From Anaerolineae bacterium (GTDB taxonomy: Bacteria > Chloroflexota > Anaerolineae > DUEN01), in contig JAGHDS010000084.1 of NCBI GenBank assembly GCA_021159845.1, positions 1 to 9,659 on the forward strand: DNA of 9,659 nucleotides. The letters run 5' to 3'. A program made the position numbers and the translations under genes. Position 1 is the first letter of the stretch. Each line of letters opens with the position of its first letter. The notes under the pieces were generated by a model. That model saw only the letters and a program-made list of their open reading frames with translations, made no database searches and was not told the origin of the DNA. Of this stretch, positions 1-6,385 are shown in pieces.

Positions 1-94
1 CTACCGAACTCTTAAGGGGGCTGGCTTCACCAATGTGCGGTTTATGGATGGTGGCCTAACCGCGTGGCCCTATGAGTTGATAGAGGGCCAGTAG
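1..94 (+). CDS. Rhodanese-like domain protein, C-terminal fragment
   Basis: Reading from base 2, an open frame runs in from the left edge and gives 30 residues before a TAG stop at 92-94. The visible peptide contains GFTNVRFMDGGLTAWP, which matches the closing motif of rhodanese (sulfurtransferase) domains: a glycine, an N-V pair, then hydrophobic-x-G-G-hydrophobic-x-A-W. The active-site cysteine loop lies upstream and is outside the window. The protein therefore ends with a rhodanese domain, but whether it is a stand-alone sulfurtransferase or a fusion, for example to a metallo-beta-lactamase domain, cannot be decided. It converges on radA, and the two stops are about 72 bases apart with a hairpin between them. 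Confidence 0.72.
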   Translation, partial: YRTLKGAGFTNVRFMDGGLTAWPYELIEGQ

Positions 95-114
95 AGAATC
101 CGCCATGAATGAAG

Positions 115-143
115 GCGCTCGGGGCAAGACATCCCCCGAGCGC
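115..143 (+). terminator. Hairpin between convergent rhodanese-like gene and radA
   Basis: The arms GCGCTCGGGG (115-124) and CCCCGAGCGC (134-143) pair perfectly over 10 bp around a 9-base loop. The structure sits between the stop of the plus-strand gene (94) and the stop of radA (167-169), where a shared bidirectional terminator is expected. On the plus strand the stem is followed by a pyrimidine-rich stretch with scattered T, and on the minus strand by CTTCATTCAT, so neither side has a classical U-tract. Termination is inferred from the stem and its position. Confidence 0.6.
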
Positions 144-166
144 TCTCTGCCCCCGCTCTTCCTCTC

Positions 167-1534
167 TCACCTTTCTAGCGCTACATCCAGCGCCTCGGTT
201 AGGGTACGCACGCCTATGATCTCAATGCCGTCGACGGGCGGGCTCAACCGACGCAACCCATTCCTGGGCACCAGGGCGCGTCGGAACCCCAGTTTGGCCG
301 CCTCGTTGAGCCGGCGTCCCAGTTGACTGACGGATCGCAGCTCACCGGAGAGGCCGATCTCGCCGACGATGGCCAGATCCGCAGCGACGGGGATATTCCG
401 CACGCTGGAAGCGATGGCGCACGCGATGGCCAGGTCGGACGCTGGCTCCCGGACGGTCAGGCCGCCAACTACATTGACGAAGACGTCCTGATCGCTAAGC
501 CGCAGCCCGATCCGCTTGCTCAACACGGCGACCAGCAGTAACAGCCTGTTGAAATCGATCCCATTAGCTGTGCGCCGCGGCGAGGGGAAGCTTGTCGTTG
601 AAGCCAGTGCTTGGATCTCCACGAGCAGCGGACGGGTACCCTCCATCGTCACGGCGATGGCTGATCCGGCCGCGTTAGGTATCCGCTCGGCCAGGAACGC
701 CTCCGACGGGTTGGGAACCTCGCGCATCCCCCGCTCTATCATCTCGAAGATGCCCACCTCATTCGTTGAGCCAAAGCGGTTCTTTACCGATCGTAAGATA
801 CGATACGAGTGGAACCGCTCTCCTTCCAGATAGAGGACGGTATCCACCATATGCTCCAGCACACGCGGCCCGGCGATGGTCCCCTCTTTGGTCACATGGC
901 CGACCAGGAAGATGGGGATGGATTGCGTCTTGGCCAGCCGCAACAGCTGCGATGCACACTCCCTCACCTGGCTCACGGAGCCCGCGGCTGAGGTCAGCGC
1001 ATCCGTGTAGATGGCCTGGATGGAATCCACGATCGCTACGCATGGGTTCATACGTTCAATCTGCCCTAGAATGCTCTCTAAATGCGTATCCGCCAGGACG
1101 TAGAGGTGCGGGTGGTCGATGCCTAGCCGGTCCGCTCGCATCTTGATCTGGCTGGCCGATTCCTCGCCGGAGACATAGAGGACGCCCCCATCCCTGGCCA
1201 GGATGGCGCCCATCTGCAAAAGCAGCGTCGATTTGCCGATGCCGGGGTCTCCGCCGATCAAGACGACAGAGCCGGGGACGATGCCGCCTCCCAGTACACG
1301 GCTCAGCTCGCCAATCGGCACAGGGATGCGTTCGAACCCATCGGCGGAAATCTCCGGAATGGGGATAGGGGTTGCATCCCCGGGGGAGCTTATCCTGCTG
1401 GCCGGTGAGCGCTTGTCCTCCACCACCGTCTCCACCAGTGTGTTCCACTCCCCGCAGTTGGGGCAGCGCCCCATCCATTTCGTATAGGTGCTGCCGCAGT
1501 TCTGGCACACGTATCGGATTTTGGGCCTGGCCAT
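167..1534 (-). CDS. radA: DNA repair protein RadA (Sms)
   Basis: Complete 455-residue protein, the usual length for bacterial RadA. RadA is a RecA-like ATPase that acts in the cytoplasm on recombination intermediates and promotes branch migration with RecA. The N-terminal C4 zinc finger is visible at Cys10, Cys13, Cys24 and Cys27. The ATPase domain has Walker A GGDPGIGKST at 94-103 and a Walker B-like strand CVAIVDS at 165-171. The RadA signature KNRFG is at 251-255. The C-terminal part, about 285-455, is the Lon-protease-like domain, with the family motif GGLTVREPASDLAIA. The ATG at 1534 is supported by AGGGAG at 1541-1546, six bases upstream. It appears to be a single-gene unit: the operon upstream ends at a strong terminator and a promoter candidate lies 35 bases before the ATG. 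Nothing is missing or broken. Confidence 0.97.
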   Translation of the reverse strand: MARPKIRYVCQNCGSTYTKWMGRCPNCGEWNTLVETVVEDKRSPASRISSPGDATPIPIPEISADGFERIPVPIGELSRVLGGGIVPGSVVLIGGDPGIGKSTLLLQMGAILARDGGVLYVSGEESASQIKMRADRLGIDHPHLYVLADTHLESILGQIERMNPCVAIVDSIQAIYTDALTSAAGSVSQVRECASQLLRLAKTQSIPIFLVGHVTKEGTIAGPRVLEHMVDTVLYLEGERFHSYRILRSVKNRFGSTNEVGIFEMIERGMREVPNPSEAFLAERIPNAAGSAIAVTMEGTRPLLVEIQALASTTSFPSPRRTANGIDFNRLLLLVAVLSKRIGLRLSDQDVFVNVVGGLTVREPASDLAIACAIASSVRNIPVAADLAIVGEIGLSGELRSVSQLGRRLNEAAKLGFRRALVPRNGLRRLSPPVDGIEIIGVRTLTEALDVALER

Positions 1535-1568
1535 GAGACGCTCCCTACTCGCTCATATGTTCGATACC

Positions 1569-1597
1569 ATTCTACCATCGGCCGTGTGGTCATGCAA
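1569..1597 (-). promoter_or_regulatory. Candidate sigma70-type promoter of radA
   Basis: On the minus strand TTGCAT (1592-1597) and TAGAAT (1569-1574) are separated by exactly 17 bases. The -10 box matches the TATAAT consensus at 5 of 6 positions and the -35 box at 3 of 6. Start of transcription would fall near 1560, leaving a short leader before the ribosome binding site at 1541-1546. It is the best candidate I found between the terminator at 2158-2206 and radA. The start site is inferred. Confidence 0.5.
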
Positions 1598-1687
1598 ATC
1601 ATCCCAAAATTGCAGTCGCTCCTGAACAGTCCTGGATCACGTTGAATGGGAGAAGGGTGCATTTCTGTTCCGTAATATAGAATGGAT

Positions 1688-1784
1688 GAACGCTGATGAC
1701 GCAGAAGAAGCCGATCTACGCAGATGAAAGGGCAAAATCGGGATGGTCCGTGAGGACCTGCGTACATCAGCGTCATCTGCGTTC
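1688..1784. repeat. Imperfect inverted-repeat element of about 97 bp
   Basis: The outer arms GAACGCTGATGACGCAGA (1688-1705) and TCAGCGTCATCTGCGTTC (1767-1784) are inverted repeats matching at 16 of 18 positions. A second pair, GATCTACGCA (1713-1722) and TGCGTACATC (1759-1768), matches at 9 of 10. The centre has a perfect small hairpin, GGTCC-GTGA-GGACC (1745-1758), with a GNRA-type tetraloop. The arms are built from variants of a GATGACGCAGA-like unit. The layout resembles dispersed intergenic palindromic repeats or very small non-autonomous elements. No transposase and no clear target-site duplication are present. Copy number in the genome is unknown. Confidence 0.6.
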
Positions 1785-2002
1785 TTATGCTCATCGGCAT
1801 CGACCACTCATTCTCATCGTTATGCGGTGTGCCACCGCTCATGGCGACTGTTCTGCGATAAGCTACACGAGTACGGAAGAGCATCTCGAAGCAATCCATA
1901 ACGGCTAACCTCAGGCCTATCCTGCCCTTGCACGAGCAGTAAGAGCTGTTATCTGAGCAAGCTGGTGGGCCAAGATATCCACCGAGAGTCCCGTAATGGG
2001 CA

Positions 2003-2051
2003 CTGGGAGGAGACCCGGGATCCTCGGAGGATCCGAATTTCTCCTCCCCAG
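2003..2051. other. Two-tier hairpin (possible structured RNA)
   Basis: The outer arms CTGGGAGGAGA (2003-2013) and TCTCCTCCCCAG (2040-2051) pair over 11 bp with one bulged base. Inside them GGATCCTC (2018-2025) and GAGGATCC (2027-2034) are perfect inverted repeats around a single central G, so a real RNA would form a GGATCC stem with a 5-base loop. No T-run follows on either strand, so it is not a standard terminator. It lies downstream of the operon terminator and about 470 bases upstream of radA. Function unknown. Confidence 0.45.
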
Positions 2052-2157
2052 GTCACCCGAGTGTTCCCTTCAGCACCTGCGCCTGCATCACCAATAGAAA
2101 ATGCGGAAAATGCACCCGAATAGCGTTCAATATCTGAGCATGTACCAATGGCCCGGG

Positions 2158-2206
2158 AAAAAAACGGAGACCCCAGCCCCTCAACTCCTGAGAGGCTGAG
2201 GCCTCC
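2158..2206 (-). terminator. Strong Rho-independent terminator of the sugar operon
   Basis: On the minus strand, about 20 bases after the stop of the ThuA-like gene, an 18-bp stem (2189-2206 with 2166-2183) forms with only G-U wobbles and no mismatches. The loop is 5 bases, GGAGT. The stem is followed by one G and then seven T (2158-2164 on the opposite strand). This is a textbook intrinsic terminator and marks the end of the operon that includes the two GH116 genes. Confidence 0.93.
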
Positions 2207-2225
2207 GAAGTCGCTCCTGCAACGT

Positions 2226-2870
2226 TCAGCGGCTAGCCCAGAGCATCCCGCGCTGCACAATCGTGCGGGCCTCGGGGACATCGAAGTCCTTGGCGACGTG
2301 GCCCAGTGAGCAATAGAAAACCCTCCCATCTCCCCAACGTCGCTTCCACGCCACTGGCATCACAACGCCGTCGATCCACGGCAGAATGTCACCGCGAAAG
2401 GTCGTCGTCGCCAACACCTCATTGGAAGGATCAACGTGCATGTAATACTGCTCCGAGTGCATCTGGAAATCCTGCAGCCCGGCCACGATGGGATCATCAG
2501 GCTTGATGATGTTCACCTCGTAATCGATAACTCCCCCTGGGTGAGCGACCCACTGCCCGCCGACCATGAACTGGTAATCCGGGTTGTTCCGAAACGAGTC
2601 CCCCGCGCCGCCATGCCATCCGGCGAACCCCACCCCGCTGGCGACAGCGTTAAGAAGCCCCTGCTCCTGCTCGCGGGTAATCGTTCCCATCGTCCACACC
2701 TGCACGATCAAATCCAGGGACTTCATCTTGGCCTCATTGAGATACACATCCAACGTATTCGCGATCTCCACCTCATATCCCTGGTCTCGCAACCAGGGGG
2801 CAAAGATGTCCACACATTGCTTGGGTTCGTGCCCTTCCCATCCTCCCCAAACGAACAAGGCCGATTTCAT
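2226..2870 (-). CDS. ThuA-like domain protein
   Basis: Complete 214-residue protein of the ThuA-like (trehalose utilisation, class I glutamine amidotransferase-like fold) family. Family hallmarks are the N-terminal strand ALFVWGGWEGHEP (4-16), GFAGWHGG (81-88), the segment FMVGGQWVAHPGG (101-113), HSEQYYM (138-144) and PVAWKRRWGDGRVFYCSLGH (172-191), all in the order seen in ThuA proteins. It covers essentially the single domain and has no signal peptide, so it should be cytoplasmic. ThuA proteins are found in sugar-catabolic loci, and the founding one helps trehalose use in rhizobia; the exact reaction is not settled. The ATG at 2870 has AAGGAG at 2879-2884, eight bases upstream. It is the last gene before a strong terminator and starts 39 bases after the stop of the phosphatase gene. 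No ThuB-like oxidoreductase is in the window. Confidence 0.88.
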   Translation of the reverse strand: MKSALFVWGGWEGHEPKQCVDIFAPWLRDQGYEVEIANTLDVYLNEAKMKSLDLIVQVWTMGTITREQEQGLLNAVASGVGFAGWHGGAGDSFRNNPDYQFMVGGQWVAHPGGVIDYEVNIIKPDDPIVAGLQDFQMHSEQYYMHVDPSNEVLATTTFRGDILPWIDGVVMPVAWKRRWGDGRVFYCSLGHVAKDFDVPEARTIVQRGMLWASR

Positions 2871-2878
2871 CTTTTCGT

Positions 2879-2884
2879 CTCCTT
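2879..2884 (-). promoter_or_regulatory. Ribosome binding site of the ThuA-like gene
   Basis: AAGGAG on the minus strand, eight bases before the ATG at 2870 and inside the 39-base gap after the phosphatase stop. It fixes the start of the ThuA-like protein. Confidence 0.8.
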
Positions 2885-2909
2885 CGCGGAATATACTTCT
2901 GTGATTACC

Positions 2910-3602
2910 TCACGTGATCAACTCTGCAGGTAAATGATCCACCCGATTCAGGTACCGAATGTCTAGACGACCATCCTCCCTGAAATCAATGCGGGTAATC
3001 GCTGTATTGTGATGGTGGTAAGCAAGGTGGGTTCCAGGCAATTGGCTCAGCAATGCCTTAATCAACGCGTCAATGAATCCCCCGTGTGAGATCAGGGCGA
3101 TGCGCTCATCGGTGGTTGCTCGCGCCTGGAGGGCATGAGCAACCCGAATCGCCCGCGCATGGCAGGCTGCCTGGTCCTCTCGCCCTCCTTTCCACCACCC
3201 TTCCTCCGTCAGTGCATCCGGCAACACATAATGTGGGAAATCCGCGAGGACCTCGCCGCGGGTCATCCCAGGATATCCTCTAACGCCCTCTTCCTCCCCG
3301 TGATCCAGGTAGATACCGCCGCTCTCATGGATATCAATCCACACCTCCGGAGCAAGCCCCAATGCCTCCCCGACAGGGCAGGCGGTCTGCAATGCCCGGC
3401 GCATGGGACTGCAATATAGCTTTGTGATGGGAAGATTCACTGGTGGATGTGTGTAGCCCTGTATGGACTCTGAGAGGTACCGAGCCAGGAAATCGGCTTG
3501 CTTAAAGCCAATCTCTGTAAGGGACGGGTCGCGATCCCGCTCCTTCGGATCAGCCAACGCGTTGTTGGTCGATTGACCATGTCGAATGATGTAAAGCTCC
3601 AT
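2910..3602 (-). CDS. Histidine phosphatase family protein (phosphoglycerate mutase-like)
   Basis: Complete 230-residue enzyme of the histidine phosphatase superfamily, branch 1. The N-terminal RHGQSTNN motif starts at Arg7 and puts the phosphorylated histidine at His8. The second arginine region YCSPMRRALQTA (63-74) follows, Glu93 in HESGG is a plausible proton donor, and SHGGF at 172-176 supplies the second histidine, His173. All catalytic elements are present, so it should be active. In this family the substrate cannot be read from the motifs: members act on sugar phosphates, phosphoglycerate, cofactors or proteins. Its place between the glycosidase and ThuA genes suggests a sugar-phosphate or related metabolite. 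The ATG at 3602 fits the family N-terminus, but spacing to SD-like bases is poor: GGGAG is only one base away and AGGAG is 14 away. This suggests weak or coupled translation. Confidence 0.9.
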   Translation of the reverse strand: MELYIIRHGQSTNNALADPKERDRDPSLTEIGFKQADFLARYLSESIQGYTHPPVNLPITKLYCSPMRRALQTACPVGEALGLAPEVWIDIHESGGIYLDHGEEEGVRGYPGMTRGEVLADFPHYVLPDALTEEGWWKGGREDQAACHARAIRVAHALQARATTDERIALISHGGFIDALIKALLSQLPGTHLAYHHHNTAITRIDFREDGRLDIRYLNRVDHLPAELIT

Positions 3603-3635
3603 ACTCCCGATGCGCGCTCCTGCTCATGTAGTCTG

Positions 3636-3683
3636 CGGGGCCGAGGGCTGCCCAGCTCCGTTGTGCCACAGCCCTCAGCCCCG
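3636..3683 (-). other. Intercistronic 15-bp hairpin
   Basis: Between the stop of the second GH116 gene (3695-3697) and the phosphatase start, CGGGGCTGAGGGCTG and CAGCCCTCGGCCCCG on the minus strand (3669-3683 and 3636-3650) pair over 15 bp with a single G-U wobble. The loop is 18 bases. No T-run follows, only CAGACTACATGAGC. It may protect the 3' end of the upstream message, slow transcription or lower expression of the last two genes. The structure is seen; the role is inferred. Confidence 0.6.
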
Positions 3684-3694
3684 TGCAGCGATGT

Positions 3695-6331
3695 CTATCG
3701 CGATTCCAGCCTGATACTCAAAACCTGTCCAGCCTCAAGCGCCACAGGTTCAGGGAAGACGACCACCACGCCAACGTCCTGCTGATGCAACGAGACAGGT
3801 ATCGGGTGACCGTCTATCGACGCTGAGGCAGATTGTACCATAGATCGCGTGCTCAGGCATAGACGCTTGATATGCAGGGAGCCATAAGCCAGCCGTATCT
3901 CACTCTCCTGAGCGCCATCCCGGGCCTCCTGAGAGAAGCTACCCCATCCATCGCGGGCGACAAAGGGGGCCCGGAAGTGTTCCGGCGTGATCACCGGGGC
4001 GAACCCAATCTCGGCCGTGCTCGCATCATAATGATACCCCGACGCGGCCTCCAACAACGCCCACGACGCCATCGCCCGCACGTAGTGGTCGCCGCACTCG
4101 ATGTCGTTCCACGGGTTCTGCTTCCGGCCATCGTAACGAGTCCGCGTGGCCTCCACGATACGTAGAGCAGCCTCGACCTCTCCCTCGTACAATAGGAGCC
4201 CCGCCACCTCGTACTCGATCCCGGTCCACACCTCATCCGAGTAGAGGGTGGGCAGCTCTGGCCGGCCCCCTTTGGGCCAGGTGCAGTTCAGCAAGCCCTG
4301 GTCGTCCTCGGTGACGAAAACGCGCGGCTGCTGCTTATGATCGCGAAAATGCTCCCGGAAGTTATACCGGTAGATGGAGAGGGCCGCCTGCCGCACGTGT
4401 TCTGGCTCCAACACATGCCCCAGGTCCAACACATGTGCCCACCACTGCCCCAGTAATTGATCCGAGTGGCATCCAATGCCCCAATTCTGCTCCGGGTACT
4501 TCCCCAGATCAACATCCTGGATGTAGTACTCACCGTTCCATAGCCGCTGCTCCAAGATCGCCCGGCCGCGCTCGTAGACCGCCCGGCATTCGACGGCCAG
4601 TTCCTCTTCCCCCTGCAGGCGCGCCATGACCTCGACAGCGCGCAGCGCGGCCAGGTACAACGTGCCAATGAACGTGTTGACACCGTAGATGGAGATATCG
4701 TACGTATTCGGCTGCTCGCCCTCAATGACACCATCCCGGCCCGGATCATGTTCCGTCCAGACATATTCCAGCGCCTTCTTTACGGAGGGCCAGACCCTCA
4801 CCAGCCACTCCCGATCGCCGCACGCGCGATACTCGCGATACGTCTTCAGGATGGCCCCCAGCAGCCCATCCAACGCCGGGTGAGCCGGGCCGCCGATGTC
4901 GCGGCCCCAGGGGCGCGGCAGGTACGTGGGGAGCGGCACCCGATGTGGCAGGTAGCCGGATGGATGCTGCTGAACGAACCATTCCGTCTCGCGCATGGTT
5001 CGCTCCAGCGCCGGGAACAGCCGGGCCAGCGCCATCTCATAGTTCCATACGTGAGTGCAGTTCAGAGGGCAACACCCACCGATGGGCTCAGCGTGGTAAG
5101 TGGAGGCACCATGACATCCCTCAAAGCCGAAGAACCGGCCGTCCTCCGTCCAAAAGCAAGTCGGTGTACGGATGACGCTCATCTGAGCAGTGATCGCGTC
5201 GATCAACGGATAGGGAAGCGTCGTGTCATAGAATGTATCCCGGACCAGGCGCGTCTGCTCGGTCAGCCGATCATGGTTATCCCGGATGTATTCCGCCACG
5301 TCGAGCGCCGACTGGAACCAGTTGTTGTACTGATTCCCCAACCAGAACTTACTTTTCTCATCCTCGAAGCCGAAAAATGGCCGCTGTGACCAGTTGACGT
5401 AGCGGTTGGGGAAGTACCATGCGATGATAAACGTCACCGATCGGGATTCGCCCGGGCCAAGCGAGAAAGGCACGGCCAGGGCGCCATTCCAGGTACGACC
5501 CGCGGGGCTGGGGGTGCTATCAGTCACGTTGCCCAGCCGGCCATCCGAGCTAAAGTCGGCCCACAAAGCGTTCAGGTCATCCCATTGCGTCAGATACGTG
5601 GCATCTGGGGTCAGGGCCGCCAGCGCCATGCTGCCATAGCCGCTATCCTCCTCAGATAGACGGCTCGTCTGCATGTGAATGGCGGTCATGCCTTGCAGCC
5701 GAACCAACGTATTGAAGTTGCCACCGTAGCGGGCACACTCGGTATCGACGATCGGATCGACCCCATCCCAGCCGACCGCATTCTGAAGCGTGGCGGCTAC
5801 AGAAGCCCGCATCACGTGGTCGGTTGGGTTCCTTACGGTAATGTGGAAGAGAATGGCAGGAAGACCGGAATCCTTCGCGTTCAGCGGGATGAAGGGGCTG
5901 AATGCCTCCATGCTCACCTCAAGCGGCAGCGCCGAATCGCGATACCTCAGCTCGGCGATAGGGTATTCCCCGATGAATTCGGTGGTCTCGACGCCCGGGA
6001 GTTGTTGCAACAACCTCCGGTGTGCTGGAGGGACCAGGTGGTCGTTAGACGTCGGCGGTGGCGTCGGCCCTTCAGTATCGTACAGAGCATCCGACTGAAG
6101 CACGCGAGTAACCGGCTCCTCAGGTGGAAGATCGCGCCGCGTCCAGACGGCGAAGAAGGAATGCGGGACACAAGCTACATGGTTCGCCTGATTATGGATC
6201 TGCCATTGACGTAAGGAACCATCACCGGATAGAGCAATGGTTCCGGTGCCAATACCACCTAACGGCATAGCAATGGCACGTAGAGACTCACCTCGATAGA
6301 CTTTGCGTTGGCGCGAGACGGACTTAACCAT
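3695..6331 (-). CDS. GH116-type glycosidase (GBA2/DUF608 family), copy 2 of the tandem pair
   Basis: Complete 878-residue protein of the family that includes non-lysosomal glucosylceramidase GBA2 and bacterial GH116 beta-glucosidases. The N-terminal beta-sandwich opens with AMPLGGIGTGTIALSGDGSL (21-40), the family signature. The alpha-helical catalytic domain spans about 360-770. Glu404 in FFGFEG corresponds to the nucleophile (Glu441 in the Thermoanaerobacterium xylanolyticum enzyme, Glu527 in human GBA2). Asp545 in PNTYD corresponds to the acid/base (Asp593 and Asp677). Other family blocks are HVWNYE (427-432), YSDEVWTGIEYE (697-708) and IECGDHYVRAMASW (744-757). Cys406, Cys420, Cys421 and Cys425 crowd a loop after the nucleophile. 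About 100 residues after 770 look like a small beta module. There is no signal peptide. GAGGAGGAG at 6337-6345, five bases before the ATG, fixes the start. It follows its paralogue after 54 bases. Probably a retaining exo-glycosidase on beta-glucosides or beta-xylosides; the substrate is not known. Confidence 0.9.
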   Translation of the reverse strand: MVKSVSRQRKVYRGESLRAIAMPLGGIGTGTIALSGDGSLRQWQIHNQANHVACVPHSFFAVWTRRDLPPEEPVTRVLQSDALYDTEGPTPPPTSNDHLVPPAHRRLLQQLPGVETTEFIGEYPIAELRYRDSALPLEVSMEAFSPFIPLNAKDSGLPAILFHITVRNPTDHVMRASVAATLQNAVGWDGVDPIVDTECARYGGNFNTLVRLQGMTAIHMQTSRLSEEDSGYGSMALAALTPDATYLTQWDDLNALWADFSSDGRLGNVTDSTPSPAGRTWNGALAVPFSLGPGESRSVTFIIAWYFPNRYVNWSQRPFFGFEDEKSKFWLGNQYNNWFQSALDVAEYIRDNHDRLTEQTRLVRDTFYDTTLPYPLIDAITAQMSVIRTPTCFWTEDGRFFGFEGCHGASTYHAEPIGGCCPLNCTHVWNYEMALARLFPALERTMRETEWFVQQHPSGYLPHRVPLPTYLPRPWGRDIGGPAHPALDGLLGAILKTYREYRACGDREWLVRVWPSVKKALEYVWTEHDPGRDGVIEGEQPNTYDISIYGVNTFIGTLYLAALRAVEVMARLQGEEELAVECRAVYERGRAILEQRLWNGEYYIQDVDLGKYPEQNWGIGCHSDQLLGQWWAHVLDLGHVLEPEHVRQAALSIYRYNFREHFRDHKQQPRVFVTEDDQGLLNCTWPKGGRPELPTLYSDEVWTGIEYEVAGLLLYEGEVEAALRIVEATRTRYDGRKQNPWNDIECGDHYVRAMASWALLEAASGYHYDASTAEIGFAPVITPEHFRAPFVARDGWGSFSQEARDGAQESEIRLAYGSLHIKRLCLSTRSMVQSASASIDGHPIPVSLHQQDVGVVVVFPEPVALEAGQVLSIRLESR

Positions 6332-6336
6332 AAGGA

Positions 6337-6345
6337 CTCCTCCTC
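6337..6345 (-). promoter_or_regulatory. Strong ribosome binding site of the second GH116 gene
   Basis: GAGGAGGAG on the minus strand, five bases before the ATG at 6331, in the 54-base gap between the tandem glycosidase genes. It is the strongest Shine-Dalgarno sequence seen in the cluster. Confidence 0.85.
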
Positions 6346-6385
6346 AATTATGGAGCTGATCGCCTTCGCACGGAACGATAGCGGT

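Larger units (their letters stand above)
1535..2157. other. Long spacer without a credible gene
   Basis: About 620 bases between radA and the terminator of the sugar operon. Open frames here run out of radA or across the inverted repeat and the ThuA gene, give low-complexity or motif-free peptides, and have no ribosome binding site worth noting. What can be seen is the radA promoter region, the inverted repeat at 1688-1784 and the two-tier hairpin at 2003-2051. The stretch 1800-2000 shows no feature I can name. No tRNA-like cloverleaf or recognisable riboswitch core was found. Confidence 0.7.

Noticed and set aside
1390..1899. Minus-strand open frame of 169 codons overlapping the radA start
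   Set aside because: Its C-terminal part reads radA out of frame and the rest spans the inverted repeat; it shows no family features.
2040..2110. Possible riboswitch (T-box or cobalamin type) in the spacer
   Set aside because: AGGGAACACTCGGGTG looked suggestive, but no T-box sequence, specifier loop or cobalamin core follows, and no suitable gene is downstream.
1949..2329. Minus-strand open frame of 126 codons across the terminator
   Set aside because: It overlaps the end of the ThuA gene and the intrinsic terminator in another frame, and the peptide is Ser/Gly/Arg-rich without motifs.
4748..5389. Plus-strand open frame of 213 codons
   Set aside because: Antisense to the catalytic region of the second GH116 gene, whose motifs are intact; no recognisable protein features.
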